This document shows, piece after piece, positions 23,230-35,805 of a stretch of 64,000 nucleotides of DNA (positions are counted from its first letter, which is position 1; each line of letters starts with the position of its first letter). Source of the stretch: Gracilaria vermiculophylla (Eukaryota; Rhodophyta; Florideophyceae; Gracilariales; Gracilariaceae); NCBI GenBank assembly GCA_019155205.2, contig JAHNZQ020003148.1:1471982-1535981 (forward strand), given 5' to 3'. The position numbers and the translations under genes were made by a program. The notes under the pieces are model-generated. The model was not told the DNA's origin and ran no database searches. It saw only the letters and a list, made by a program, of their open reading frames with translations.

Positions 23230-25121
23230 CTACACAATCCGGTGGAACGAAACACTCTTCTTCGGTAAAGACCCAGCTGTTTCTCGTTCTTCAGTTCTTT
23301 CAACTGCAGCATCAGAGTAGGGTTCTGGCAAAAGTTCAGTGTTCGTGGGATCATTCATCTCACTCTGCACGAAATCCGTAAAACTTCCGTGCTGCAGGCG
23401 CGTGATAGCATTTGTCTCCTGAACAGGAGCCCATATTCTTCCGTCCGTTTTGACTTCAAGCAACGTTTTTTGAACAACCTTTTTTTCCAGTGTTCTGGAA
23501 TCTTCCGTCACTTCAGCGGGGTATTTTGGCACTAGCCCATCTAAAACTGGAAACTACGACTGCAAGACAAATCCCAGGCTCTCCTTTTTCTAAGTTTGAG
23601 AAACAGGATGCAGTGTATCCTGGTTGGGATAGATACGCATCTATCACTGCTGCAGAGAGCGCCTGAATGTTCACACCGGGCCCCCGAGTGGTGGGCAGCA
23701 TCCGATAGGTAGCAAAGATCCTGAGGTGGGTACAGTAACACTGAAGTCTGACTTGACGGATAATCTCTATGCTAAGTAGCAGAAACATCCCTAGGTTTAA
23801 GCGGTCATGACCTCCTTCACATGGGTGTGGTGATCGGCCGGGTTATCTGAGAATACGACGATGTCATCCAGATAAACGAGGCACGTCTGCCACTCAACGC
23901 TGCTCAAAAAGATGTCGATGGCTCGCTGGAAGGTAGCGGGGGCGTTGGTTGATCCGAAAAACATCCACTCGAAGCGGTAGGAGCCAATACGGAAAAAGAA
24001 CGGGGTTTTTTCGCGTTTTTGTTCCCGAACGGGAACTTTTCAGTAGCCCCGGTCTGCATCTGGCGCGGTACAAAAGGGTAGCACTTTTAAAGGAGTCAAT
24101 GCACTCGTCCATAGAAGGATTTGAGCATGCATCACGTCTGGGCACGGCATTGACCGGGCGGTACAGAATGCAGAACCGCCAGGTTCTTTACGCCTTCAGA
24201 GCGAGGATCACTGGAGATTCCGAAGGCGACGAAGCAGGCTCGATCAAACCAGCACGGAGCATCTTTTCCGCTTGGAGCTGTTCCTCCCCCCGGGTTTTTG
24301 GTCCGGCCCTGGAAGGGTGCTATGCCACCGGCCTTGCGTCCGGCAGCAGATCAGTACGCTGTCCTGTTGCAGTAATCTCCTCAAGGGAACCGCCCAACAT
24401 CGTGGTTAGTTTCCACATCATATTGCAGAGGCGCTCGTGGTGTGACCCTGGAACGTTTCCAAGGTCGCGATCTTCGGGTGCATTCAAAGAGTCCACCACG
24501 TCTAAGGTTGTCGGCGTGCGCCTTTCTCTTTCACTGGCCTCTCTCACTCTCATGCCCTTTTCAGGCGAAGTTTCCCATTCGTCGGTACGAGATGACATCT
24601 TCCATCCCGGGTACCGGGCGCCGATCCCCTTTGTGGTACTATCATCTATGAAAAAGCCGGGAACCTCGGCCATCGCCATCTTGATTGGGATCATTGGGAG
24701 TGTGTATGGCGTGACTGAGCAAATGATTTTGTTCTTCACCAGATACTGGGAATATTTACAAAGGTTAGCAACCATGAGGTGGAAAGTGGCATCCGGCATC
24801 ACCTGAACAATCCCGTTTGCAGCGGCTAATTGACGCTTTTCGTACAGGGAGAGAAGGGGTTGAGCAACCCGTACACCGTGTTGACGGGAGTTCACAGCCA
24901 CCATAACTTGGGTTCCTGCCGGGATCCACATCAGAGAAATTACTCGGACATTTATCGACTCCCACGAGGCGGGGGGAGGATTATGCACTGCAGGTAGCAG
25001 TACCCGCTTCTGGGAGGCACTTTTTAAGACACGACAAAAAATCGGAGCCGAGGATCCATCTTCAAATTTCACACGCCTTTGTCGGGGCCGGATCGCATCG
25101 ATGAAGCGATCACAGTAGTCA
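23230..25121 (-). pseudogene. Gypsy element A: pol relic (protease, reverse transcriptase, RNase H remains)
   Basis: Read on the minus strand from 25121, GCD-YCDRFIDAIRPRQRR is the start of a retropepsin-like or linker region, continuing open for about 260 codons to 24320. Reverse transcriptase follows: NPSMDECIDSFKSATLL near 24110, FEWMFFGSTNAPATFQRAID near 23950, and the catalytic motif VYLDDIVVFSDNPADHH near 23860 (the YxDD box). Frameshifts and a stop follow; 23788-23230 keeps weaker likeness to the thumb and RNase H (NLEKGEP; LLEVKTDGRIWAP). Integrase is not found. The upstream part of the same element continues at 30279, because element B inserted here. Confidence 0.75.
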
Positions 25122-25378
25122 TGTAACAAAGTACCTCGCAAACCCTGATGACTTGACCCAAGGCACACAATGACAGGTGACCGCCAATTATGGACATCGT
25201 GTCGATTAAATCGTAACAGAAAGTAGTTAGGAAATAGAACCTTCCCTAGTATTTATGGCTGTCGCTGCTCTGCAGCCGGCAAGAGGAGGGACGGGGACCC
25301 GGACCTGGGGGGAGGGGAATAAAGACGAATGACTCGACCGACAGAAGAGGACAGAGAACCGATCGACAATCTGTTCCA
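25122..25378 (+). repeat. 5' LTR of Gypsy element B
   Basis: The LTR runs from TGTAACAAAGTACC to CTGTTCCA. It includes GTATTTATGG (25250-25259) and GGGGAATAAAG (about 25315-25324), which could serve as TATA-like and polyadenylation signals. It matches 30024-30278 along its whole length. Confidence 0.9.
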
Positions 25379-25380
25379 CT

Positions 25381-25393
25381 TGGTAGCATCGCC
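25381..25393 (+). promoter_or_regulatory. Primer-binding site (initiator tRNA-Met type)
   Basis: TGGTAGCATCGCC starts two bases after the LTR. Its first eight bases are complementary to a tRNA 3' end of the form ...TGCTACCA, as in eukaryotic initiator methionine tRNA, the usual primer of many Ty3/Gypsy elements. Confidence 0.7.
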
Positions 25394-25506
25394 ACGAACC
25401 GATCGATGAACGAATGCCAGACAGACCGTCGCAGATACCGAGACCGAGGACATGTTCGGCTGCAAGGATTGCATTACGACCGTCGCATAGTTTCGCACTG
25501 CACGAG

Positions 25507-26552
25507 ATGCTGATGAACACATCTCTAGTGCTGAAGGATGTCCAGAAAATGGATCAGGGCATATCTATTGGAACAGCTGCCACGATACAACCAATGCAAG
25601 AACAGTTGCTGAGCATGGGTGGGCTGATCGAAGCGCAACAGGCCCAGATTGCACAGCTGATTAGCGAAGTTATGCCTGATCGAAAATCGGCATAAGGAGC
25701 CGCTTCAGCTGAGTGTCATCTGCGAGGTACTGCGGGGAACACCCCACAAATCGCTCCGACGAAGATAACCCAAATCAGTTCCTTCACGGGATCCCGCGAT
25801 GAGCAAAACTCGACCAAAGAGAGAGCTTTCATCTACAACGTGAAGAAGGTGAGAAAGCTGGGAAAGATGACAGAGTCAGCATGCCAGACCTTGCAGACTG
25901 TTATCTAAGAGACCGGGCTGCGACATGGATGATAAACTTAGAAGCAAACCATCGCAAGCCGAAGGCCGGGTCAGCCTTACAAGAAGCTTTGTTTAAGGTA
26001 TTTAGGCCAGCTGATGAGAAGGCTAGAGCCAAGACAAGGCTCATGAAGCACAGACTAACGAAGTCAGTATATTGGAATGTATCGACGTATCGCGACTTGT
26101 TGGAGATCTGTCGTACACCTTCATCGGAAGCATATTTGTTATTATTTAACGGATTGACTGATGAGTTCAAGGAAAAATTTGCAAAGAAGTACCACACTAG
26201 AGGGCTGAAGAGCTTCCAGGACGTGTACGAACACGCAAGAACGCTGGAAATAGCCATACAACGGAACAGCAAACTCACAAAACTTGGTACTGACCGCTGT
26301 AACAAGACCAACAAGGATCGTGCACCTACGAAGAAACGAGAAAACAAGAAGGAGTTTGCGACTAAAACCAAGACAAAGAACCGAGAAAAGGATGCACTGT
26401 ATTGGGGACCGGCTGAGGATGGAGAGAAGAGTTTGTATCGCAAGAACGCACGCTGCTACGATTGCGGTGGAAAGTACACGCCGTCCCACACGTGTCATGA
26501 TGACTGTGGAAACGGAAAGACAACCGACGCTCACGATTCCCCAAACGAGTAA
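25507..26552 (+). pseudogene. gag of Gypsy element B
   Basis: The first part (ATG 25507 to 25695) is a coiled-coil-like N-terminus. The main capsid-like part is open from 25881 to 26552: DRAATWMINLEA, then FRPADEKARAKTRLMKHRL and FNGLTDEFKEKF follow the retrotransposon gag pattern, ending with a basic tract and a CYDCGGKYTPSHTC zinc-knuckle-like motif. A stop and a frame change near 25690-25880 break the gene. The gag stop TAA (26550-26552) overlaps the first pol ATG (26552-26554) as TAATG. Confidence 0.75.
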
Positions 26553-29500
26553 TGCCGTCCCTCGAGACGGCGAATGAAGATGACACATCTCCCGAAGTGT
26601 CATTAAGGATGTCATCACTGAATACAGCAACGGAAGAGTGCAACATGTTTTATAAATGCACCCTGAATGGACAGTGAGTAATCGGAGACCTCGACCCAGG
26701 TGCAACTCACTGTTTTATAGATCCAAGTGTGGCTAAACGACTTGGTCTTACGATTATATGCGTGGAAAATAACGTTGAGCTCGGCAACGGATCAACGACC
26801 ACAGCGCAGTAGAAGACAATGACCACACTAACGTTTGACAACGTCACAAGCACGGAAGAAGTTTATGTTTTACCAATGAAAGGGGACACAAAGTTTGTTA
26901 TTGGAAGTAAATGGTGGCGGACACACGACCCGGATATTGACGGGGGCACAGGTTGCGTCCAAATCAAGAAAGCTGATAATTCAACGAAGATTCTGCGCTC
27001 TCAGAATGTGAGACCAGCCAAGAACGCGATCACGTTCAAAAAGATTTCGATCAAGACAATGAAAAAGCTCGTGCGGAAACGGAAGGCAGAGCTATTTGCA
27101 GGCAGGATTCAGCCCACAAAAAACAGTATGACTTTGTCCCCTGACTTCTCAGACTTGATGACAGAATTTCAGTACGTTTTTCTGGATAAACTACCAGACA
27201 CGCTGCCACCAAAGCGTTATATTGAATTTGAGATCAACTTGAAGAAGCACCGGGCCCCTTCTGTAAGGCCAATGATCCGACTTTCTGAAGATGAATTATT
27301 GGAATTCAAACAGCAGTTGCAGGTGCTTCTATCTAAAGGACGTATATGCCCGTCTAGCTCGCCGTATGGAGCCCCAGTTTTTTTTTTGAAGAAGAAGGAG
27401 GGTGACCTTCGGATGGTTTGTGACTACTGGGTGTTAAACAAGATAAGCATACCAGACTCAAACCCAATATCACTGATTTCTGAAGCAATTGATCACGTTT
27501 ATGAAGCAACGATCTTTTGAAAGATAGACCTATTGGGGGCCTATCATCAGATGCGGATCAGAGAAGAGGACATACCGAAGACAGAGATTCGAACCCGGTA
27601 TGGATCATTTGAATGGAGGGTTCTTGGCTTTGTATTGATGAGCCACCCAGCAAGTTTCTCGAGACTATTGTCCACACTACTGCATGACTTAAACGGAGAT
27701 AGTTTGGTCTTGTTTGTGGATGACTTGTTGGTCTACAGTAGGTCAAAGGAGGAATATGAAAAGCACCTGAGGCGGCTCTTTGAAATTCTTAGAGCAAACA
27801 GACTGTACGCGAAACACTAGAAGTGAGTTATTGGAGCTAGCCAAGTCGACTTTCTTGGCTATACTGTATCAGCAGACGGCATAGCCATGCAGGATCGTTT
27901 GAGGAATGCAATGCTGGAATGGCCAACACCTGTATCTGTACTAGAGGTGCAGCAGTTTATTGGCTTGGAGAATTACTACAGGAAGTTTGTTAAGGACTAT
28001 GCCAGGATACTGCGGCCAGTGAGCAACATCGTTCGAGGAAAAAAGTTTGAATGGGGGGATGAACAACAGGAGGCGTTTGAAAAACTGAAGACTGCCCTCA
28101 CATCCGCACCCATATTGGCCCACCCATCGTCAGAGAAGGTATTTATATTATCTACTGACGCATCGAAGTACGCCGTTCTTGCTACGCTTGAGCAGGGCGG
28201 CCGACTAATCGCATACCTCTCACACAGGCTGTCCACAGCGGAAACAAACTGTAACACAGGCGATCAGGAATTACTGACTTTCATGATCGCACTTCGCGAG
28301 TGGGACATTTGCTTGAAGGGAAGGAAGTTTATTTTTAAGACAGACCACGAACCATTCAGGTACTTGCAGACAAAGGCCCGACTCTCAAGCCGACAAGCTC
28401 GAGGACTTGAGGTCTTGCAGTCAAACACGTATGAGACCGAACACGTACCAGGTACACAATACGTCGTCCCTGACGCCCTAACCAGGAGACCGGATCAACA
28501 GCCTGCTTTGCGGCGAATCGAGGTTATGAACGACAAATTGCTGCAACGAATCAAGACAGGCTATGAACACGACGATTTTGCTAAGCAGATGATTCATTTT
28601 CTGTACAAACAAATTGATAAGAGCAACAGAGTTACGCATCAAGCGTTGAAATTTGAATTCAATGACGAATACCTACTGTAGAAGGATACTGACAGTACTA
28701 GACTGTATGTTCCCAACAATCAGACACTGTTTATTGACATGATTGAGCGATTCCATGTCCCCGCTCACTTTGGAACTGAAAAGACTTACGCAAGGATGGC
28801 GCGACATGTCTATTGGCCTGGCATGTACAACGATACGGAGAAGTTCTGTTCCGTATGTCATGATTGTCAATTGAAAAAGGTTCCGAACACAGGATCTCAA
28901 GGGAAGCTGCAGTCTCATGAGATACCAGCAACGGTATGGAATATCATAACCCTGGACTTTCTGACTGAACTACCACGTTGTAGTGCTGGATTCGACTCTG
29001 TGTTCCTCATAGTTGAGAAATTTTCGCAGCGGGCGATATTTATTCCTACGAAGAAGGACGTAACAGCCACTGGAGCCGCTCAATTACTGCAGGACGAGGT
29101 TTTTAGCAAACACAGAATACCTGTCAATATGATATCCGATCGAGACCCGAAGTTTATGTCAAACTTCTGTAAAAGCTTTGCTCAGCTTTTAAACGTCAAA
29201 CTCAACGTATCTATTAGCGATCACCCTCAGACGGACGGACAATCTGAATAAATGATCAAAGTTTTCAGTCACATGATCCGAAAGACCTTCCAAGAAGAAA
29301 ACGAAAGCTGGCATGAGATACTTTCCGCAATGGAGTTTGAGAACAACTCTTCGAAAAATGAAAGTACGGGACTTACACCGTTCGAAGTTGGTCTGGAATG
29401 GATCCCACATAACCCAGTGACAAAAAAAAACGAAGCATGTGGTGTTAAACGTCAAAGCACAGCGGAGCTGTTGGATAGGAGAAATGCCTTTCGTGCTTTA

Positions 29501-30022
29501 GCACGGGACAATCTAGCTGTCGCGCAGGCGAGGCATCAAGATTATGCAAATCTCAAGCGAAAATAAATCACATTTAAAGAAGGGGATTTGGTTTTGTTGC
29601 AAAGCGAAGACTTTAATTCCTTCAGCAGAGCTGATCTACCTGCGAAGTGGAGAACCAAGTATCTTGGTCGACTTGAAATAACCTTAGGTATGGGACCGGT
29701 GACTTACCGCGTCGAGCTTCCACCTTCGAGGAAAAAGGCTCACACCGTTTTTCATGTTTCGAAACTACGCAAGTACAAGAAACCGCTTGGACGCAAGGGG
29801 CCATTGTCAGTAGGTAACGACACTGATGTAACTGTAGAGCAGGAAGTGTTTGCGATTCTCGACAAGAAGCCCGAGAACCGTAGCGTACACTACTTGGTAG
29901 AGTTTGCAGACGACCCTGTTTCGGAAGCTGTATGGATGACCAGAGGCGAACTGACGAACTGCGAGGACCTGGTTAAAGAGTATGAGACTTCGACGAGGAC
30001 GTCGAATTTAAGAAAAGGGTGA
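26552..30022 (+). pseudogene. pol of Gypsy element B (protease-RT-RNase H-integrase-chromodomain)
   Basis: A single frame spans about 1150 codons with eight in-frame stops (26675, 26810, 27518, 27818, 27824, 28679, 29249, 29564) and no frameshift. Order: protease DPGATHCFID (Ser of DSG replaced by Pro) at about 26690; RT with PYGAPVFFLKKKEGDLRMVC, LLGAYHQMRI and the active-site LFVDDLLVYS (about 27712); RNase H with STDASKYAVLATLEQGG, DQELLTF and DHEPFRYL; integrase with the H-H-C-C zinc finger (HVPAHFG...CSVCHDC) and DDE core (TLDFLTELP; ISDRDPKF; the Glu following the SDHPQTDGQSE region); and a C-terminal chromodomain EVFAILDKKPENRSVHYLVE ending ...EAVWMTRGEL. The chromodomain places it among chromoviruses, whose integrase tail is thought to steer insertion into marked chromatin. 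Confidence 0.85.
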
Positions 30023-30023
30023 G
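30010..30023 (+). promoter_or_regulatory. Polypurine tract
   Basis: AAGAAAAGGGTGAG lies immediately before the 3' LTR, as expected for the plus-strand primer. It has a single T. Confidence 0.7.
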
Positions 30024-30278
30024 TGTAACACAGTACCTCGCAAACCCTGATGACTTGACTCAAGGCACATAATGACAGGTGACCGCAAATTATGGACATC
30101 GTTTCGATTAAATCGTAACAGTATGTAGTTAGGAATTAAAACCTTCTCTAGTATTTAAGGCCGTCGCTGCTCTGCAGCCGGGAAGAGGTGGGACGGGGAC
30201 CCGGGCCTGGGGGGGGGAATAAAGTCGAACGACTTGACCGACAGAGAAGGACAGAGAACCGATCGACTCTCTGTTCCA
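30024..30278 (+). repeat. 3' LTR of Gypsy element B
   Basis: Same boundaries as the 5' copy (TGTAACACAGTACC to CTGTTCCA), about nine percent different by eye, with a 2-base difference in the G-run near 30210. Confidence 0.9.
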
Positions 30279-32600
30279 AATCACATCCTATTATCACTGC
30301 AGCTGCCAACGACTGACAAAACACAAAGGCAAGCGTCACCAGCAACCTTCCCAGAAAGGGAGACTCTGCAGTTAGTTTTCTTGATTCCAGACGTCCTGAG
30401 CGCATCTCTTAGTTTCATCTATAACGAGGGCTTGGCCATTTTGGCCATGATGTCCCGCAGAAGTGGAGTTTGTTTCGGCTCCTTTTCATGGAGGCCGTTC
30501 CGGCTTCACCGGTTCATGCCGAGTGAGCCGATTTGGCGGTACTGCGGTGAAATCTTGGTATGGAGATATGACGCGACTGGATCTGATGCCTTTTCTTCAC
30601 GAGTGAGAGCCTCGTAGTTGGCTGCGGTGGAAAACAACTCTCGGATCGAGAAGAAACACTGCGGGGAAGTGTGACCGTGAGCATAGCACAAACGACAATT
30701 CACCTCTATCACCCCTATCACGCAACGCGGGGTTGCATCGGGAGAATCAGGGACTCGTCCCGGGGTGCCGGAGTTCGACCAGCCTGGACGTTGGTTACGG
30801 AAAAAAACGTTTTGAAACGAAACCCGAGGGGTCAAAACCCGTCCGTGACCAGCGTATCTTGCTGCATCATCCCGCTCGGTCTCGCCTTGCCCCTCTTTCG
30901 TAGACGGGAGCTTTCAAGTGGGCACCGACGGAACATCGCCTTGCACAAAGAGAACAGTATCATATCCCGGTTGCGGTTGTTTCTCATTCACGAGAGAAAA
31001 GGATGGATATTTGTTTTCCATGACCAGTGCAATGACGGATCTTGCTCTTTGATGAGGGTGGTGAGCACGAAGCGCACCACCTTTGGCTCTTTCGTAATGC
31101 ACTAACTCCAGGTATGTGAGCCTCAGGTTATCTTTCCGTTATAGGGCGACCAAGGTTTTGATCGCGGATTTCAATCCGTCGATAAATATTGTACTCCGCA
31201 TAGTAGCGGGATAGACATCATCCCTGAAAAGCTTTTTTAAGGCGTACCGAACAGTCGGTTTCCGTCCTTCCGTCCTTCTGGCAGGTGTCTCGCAGAGCGA
31301 GGATGACGGGATGAATCGCATGATTCGTAAAGGAAGAACGATGCAGGTACTGCACTGCTTCCTTCCAGCCACGTATGCCTCTTTCGCAGGCTCGCCTTGA
31401 ATCTCTGACAGAGTTGTATTGGTCTCCAGCTACCCCCCGTAAGATATACGGCGGAGTGACGTATAATTGCTCTTCGTTCGTCCCGAACACATTGGCTTCC
31501 ACGACGAATCCTGCCAGAAACTCTAATACCATTATGGGATCTTCTCCAGAAAAGGTCCAGCTACGGAGTGTGAGCGGCATTCTCTTCATGCAATACCGCA
31601 CTCTTCCCGTCTCATGGTTGCAAAACGGATGAGCTATATGGGCTATACTCTCTCGTGACACAGAGCGCACAGTTCATTATTTGAACCATCAACCCGTCCC
31701 CTCGCCCTGTACTTTCCTGCAGAACGAGACCTCAAGTGTAAAGTGCCAATACTGACTATTACTGTACAACTGTACAATTTTTAAGGCTCCAGTCATTTCT
31801 GAGTCGAATCTAGTGTTCTAGCGTTTAGCTGGGCCCATGACCTGTCGAAAAACATATGACGTATATGCGCTATTCTTTCTTGTGACGCAGGGCGCACAGT
31901 TCACTTTTTGAACTATCAACATTCACGGGGTGTTCTTTCCATCGAGGAATATTCCAGCCGGCAGTACCGGTAGGACAAAGCTTACCATACATCGCGTTCG
32001 TCGGCGTCAACTCCTAGAGATCGAGGTGCCTCCTGCCTCTTTTGCGTCCCCGAATCACACCAGCAGTAGCCGATGACCGCTTGGAGCGGTATCAGTGCTC
32101 TTTCGGGTTTTTTGCACCAGACTCCGTGCTTTCAAAACCTTCCGAATCACTGGGTAAATAACTCGACGAAGTCGATATGTCATCATACTCGGCATGCTTC
32201 TGCCATTTTGACTTCCACCTACGGCGATCCTTTTGCATCTCTCTCTGATCATCGCGTTAAGACACTGGAGCTGGACCAAACGGGATTGGCAGGCCCATCA
32301 AGAAAGCCTTTTCTAGCGTCTCGAGACGGGATCGGAAATGGCTGCTCCGGGTCCCAACTCCTTCGACGAAGACGGCTGGTCCACCGAATCACTCCAGTAT
32401 GGTGTGTATATCGGGCATTGAAAGGCGCATGTCCTTGGCCACCTCCCGTACGAAGTTAGCCTCAACATCCCCCAGTAGGGTGGCAAAGTCCCTCATAAGG
32501 GTTTCATGGGCAGCTCGCAAAGCGCAGAACCGCGCTACCAGGTCCTCGAACTCAGAAATTCAAATAGTATCAGGTTCTGTTTGGTCAACCGCTTTGGCGG
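30279..32600 (-). pseudogene. Gypsy element A: gag and protease start, upstream half of the split element
   Basis: On the minus strand, 30405-30279 ends ...AAAVIIGCD, which joins in frame with the YCDRFIDAIRPR at 25119 once element B is removed. Upstream, 30835-30506 holds a zinc knuckle CRLCYAHGHTSPQC, and 31670-31140 encodes a capsid-like stretch (LTLRSWTFSGEDPIMVLEFL). Weaker gag-like frames continue to about 32600. Stops and shifts are frequent. No LTR could be matched between the two ends of element A. Confidence 0.6.
31635..31922. repeat. Direct repeat within element A gag
   Basis: 31635-31692 and 31867-31922 are about 57-bp similar copies in the same orientation (both contain GCGCACAGTTCA followed by TTTGAAC.ATCAAC), about 230 bp apart. 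The copies have diverged, so the duplication is old. Confidence 0.7.
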
Positions 32601-34500
32601 AAATAGCCGTAAACAATCCAACACCGGGTGTCAAACATTCCAGAGAAGCTGGGGGATTATCTTAGTTCTCCGAATTATAGCCCAAAGATTTGGGACCCTT
32701 CGCAACTAGACTCGGTCAGGACCGTATCGGGATCCGTGAAGGCAACAGATTGCCCGGTTGATCACCTCCTTGGTGGGAACGGCTGCTAGTGATTACATGC
32801 TCCATTTTAGACGTCGTACTCGGCACCTGAAAACCGTAAAAACCCGAAAACCACTAAGATATTCGGGAAACAAATCCTCAAAGAGGAGACACACGTTCAA
32901 GTGATATTTATAAGTCGAGAAACCACTTGTAGTGCAACAGCTCGCAAGTGGGAAAGCACATGAAGATGTCCAAATCTTCCTCTTACAAAATTATTTCGTT
33001 GGTAGAGCCCTCTCGAGGGAACAACGCGTCATTGTCGTGTGTAAAACCGAGGTTTCCGAGGCAGGACTTGGCGTTAGAGGTATAAGAAGGATCCCCACTG
33101 GGTGGGTGTACCTTTGTGCGGTGACTACTTGGAGGAAAGAGGTGGGAAAGAAAGGGTGAGCGCAGGTCGTGCGATCTACAGGGTGCAGGATATACCACCG
33201 AGGTTGGAAAGAAGGGGAGGTAGCCATGAGGTAAACGATACAAATTTTAAAGATCCTATTACAAGGAGCAAACACAGTGAAACTGGTAATATACCCAAGT
33301 ATCGGCGCTCTCAGCGAACCATGCGTATGAGCAACAGTGCGCTACGGAATATCCCTCGCAAGAGGCAGATACCGACATAGGTGGAAGGCTCAGAGCCGAA
33401 ACTTGGTTTCCCTACTGAGAACGGCGGCAGAGATGCTGGCGTCTTTAAGTACTCTAGTGCTAATTAAATAAATAGGAAAACCCTAAATAAAAAATAAAAA
33501 ATACAGAACTACCCGGCCATTTGTACCCACGCCCTGGAACTGTAACAGACATCGGGCTTCAAATTCAGGATGCGTGCTTACAACCGCCTGCGCGGGACGT
33601 AGTCATCTTAATCGCCTAGGAAGAGTTCCTTGGTAAAATTCTGTATACAGAAATAACCCCGAAAACGGGCGTGCACTTTACTTTGCATTTTGTTATTCAC
33701 GATGCCGCGTGGTACAGCTCTTAAAAATTTTGAAAGGAACAAAATGGTTGCTCCTAACAGCGAAGCGTGTTCTACATTTCACATCGCGAAAGCTTTTGCA
33801 GCACCCTCGATGTGTAATTTGCAACTTCTTAAAATTTCCCCATTTTGCTCAGCAACAACAGTTTAAAGCGAGACATAATACGATTCCTGCAACTGTCAAA
33901 AAAGCAATTGTTTGAGCTGCTACACTGCAGAACATATTGGATAAAGAACAACAAAATGGACTATAAACTTCTTGTTCCTATCCGAAGAGTGCAGCAAAGT
34001 TTACAAAAGATTTCATACTTAAGAAAATAGAAACCGGTCTAATGATGACGTCAAAGCCTTAAAATTTTTGAAGTGTGAAATTTGCTAAAAACATTATATT
34101 TGGACGCCCAAAACTAAAAAAACGGTGGTTTTAAGTCATAAAGAGGTTCAGTCAAGAAAGCTCAGATGCTTTGATTCACTACTGGTGTGATATTTGAATG
34201 GAACATTCTTATTTTTCAAATCGTTAAGTTGGTGGAGATTTAGTTACGGTTTGAGAATGCAATTCTTCCTATGGCGTTCCGGAACTATCTTTGGTAGAAG
34301 AAATTTCAAATTTCGATCCGTATGTTAATATCTTGAAAGAGCATTTATTGTCATTGTAGAGCTTCAGAAAATGAACTGTGGTGCAATCGTGGGTAAAATA
34401 TGCGTTGTATGTACCGGAAGAACAATTGATCGAAAACTGTCCTGAACAGTTTCGGCACTGAAAGCTTTCGTTCAATGCATGTTAGGCCGCGGTATAGCCA
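32601..34500. other. No recognisable gene
   Basis: Short frames only (up to 94 codons). The AT-rich part from 33450 has two overlapping frames (33709-33915 and 33845-34030, +) that may be one decayed coding fragment broken by a frameshift, family unknown. Confidence 0.4.
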
Positions 34501-35765
34501 TTGCTGCGTCATAGAACGGCCACCAAGAGACAATCTAAGCTCACGCGCACTCTTCGTGGCGAGCCACAGCGCCTGCTACATCCCTTGGCCTTGGCAGCTG
34601 GTGGCATAGCAACAAAGGTGGCAATCAAGAACTACAACCTGATGCAGCTGCGCCGCATGCGACGGCGTTTGCGTCGTGAGCTGCTGGTGCGAAATTTATC
34701 CGGAGCGGACCTCGCAGAGCTTCGACCAGTACTGTGCTGTTTTTTTGTTCCTTTGACGTGATTCGAAAGCTCTGCTATGCCACACGAGGGCGGTTTATAG
34801 TGTATGTTTTAATGTTCACCGGATTTCCACTGGAGACGCCTTGTCTCTTTTTAGTTTCAAGTCCGTGGACCTGCATCGCTTTGCTGGTGTACTATATCTG
34901 GCAGAAGGATCCTTCATACGTCGACATAGATTACTTTCAGTGGAGAGCCTGTGCATTATGCTTCGTTGTATATCCTCGCCTGCGCGCTGGCGTGCCCTCG
35001 AAATACTGTTTGACGGACGAGCTCAGCATTGTGTGCCATCTTCTACGACACCATCGAGCTGATGATAGAGTGGTGGAGTGGTGCCTTTTGCCAGTGTAGG
35101 GGAGATGTGATGCAAGAGCGGGTGGCCATGTATGCCAAAGCTGTCCTTAACAAGAACCAGGCGCTTGAAAACTGCGTCGGCTTTATCGACGGTACAGGAA
35201 TCTTTATTGCATGGAATCGGCATTACATGGGGCGAAGCGTATACAGCGGCCACGGGCGCAATCACATGCTGAAGTTTCAGTCCATGGAGCCGCCAGATGG
35301 GTTCCTTTTACACATGGCCAGACCCATGGAGTGAAGGCGGCCCGACATCTCGCTCTACCGAGAATAGGGAATGGGAAACATATTGGATTCAGGCCTGATG
35401 GTCGGCGGAGTACAATAGTTTCTGTTTGGCGAAAAGGCCTACCTGGTTTGACCCTGGATGCAAGTTGCGTTCCCAGCTGACGCAGCCGGGTTTCAAAATG
35501 AGGAAGAAGAGGCTTTCAACGCGGAGATGGCAAGCGTACGAGTTTCAGTCGAATGGGGTTACAAGAAAGTGAAGCAGGTCTTCTTCACTCTCGACTCTGT
35601 GCAAAATCTCATGACCAATGAGGGCCCTGTTGGTACTGTCTACATGGCTGCTGTTTTACTGTAGAAATTTCATTGTTGCTTGTACTATGGCAAGAAAAGG
35701 ACCTTCTTTGACTGCAGGCCCCCCACTCTCAAGAGCTACCTCTCTGTCAGCGCATTGTAAAGAAG
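34501..35765 (+). pseudogene. PIF/Harbinger-type transposase relic 1
   Basis: Fragments in shifting frames follow a Harbinger (DDE_Tnp_4-like) transposase: RFAGVLYLAEGSFIRRHRLL at about 34880, CAIFYDTIELMIEWW at 35029, the first catalytic Asp in CVGFIDGTGIFIAW, then SVYSGHGRNHMLKFQSMEPP, the second Asp in RRPDISLYRE after a stop, and the Glu in VRVSVEWGYKKVKQVF near 35550. Stops and at least one frameshift inactivate it. It converges on the minus-strand frame at 35806-36522, the layout seen when a transposase is paired with a Myb-like accessory gene. Confidence 0.75.
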
Positions 35766-35805
35766 AATCCGAAGGGACACAAACGCGGCCATGTATCAAC
35801 GACTT

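Larger units (their letters stand above)
25122..30278 (+). mobile_element. Gypsy element B: chromodomain-containing Ty3/Gypsy LTR retrotransposon
   Basis: It is complete in outline: 5' LTR, primer-binding site, gag, pol (protease, RT, RNase H, integrase, chromodomain), polypurine tract and 3' LTR. The LTRs begin TG and end CA. Flanks AGTCA (25117-25121) and AATCA (30279-30283) are a 4/5-matching target-site duplication. I count about two dozen mismatches between the roughly 255-bp LTRs, so the insertion is old. It lies in opposite orientation within element A. Confidence 0.9.

Noticed and set aside
23949..24806. 285-codon plus-strand frame
   Set aside because: Antisense to the Gypsy element A reverse transcriptase and protease region, which carries the recognisable motifs.
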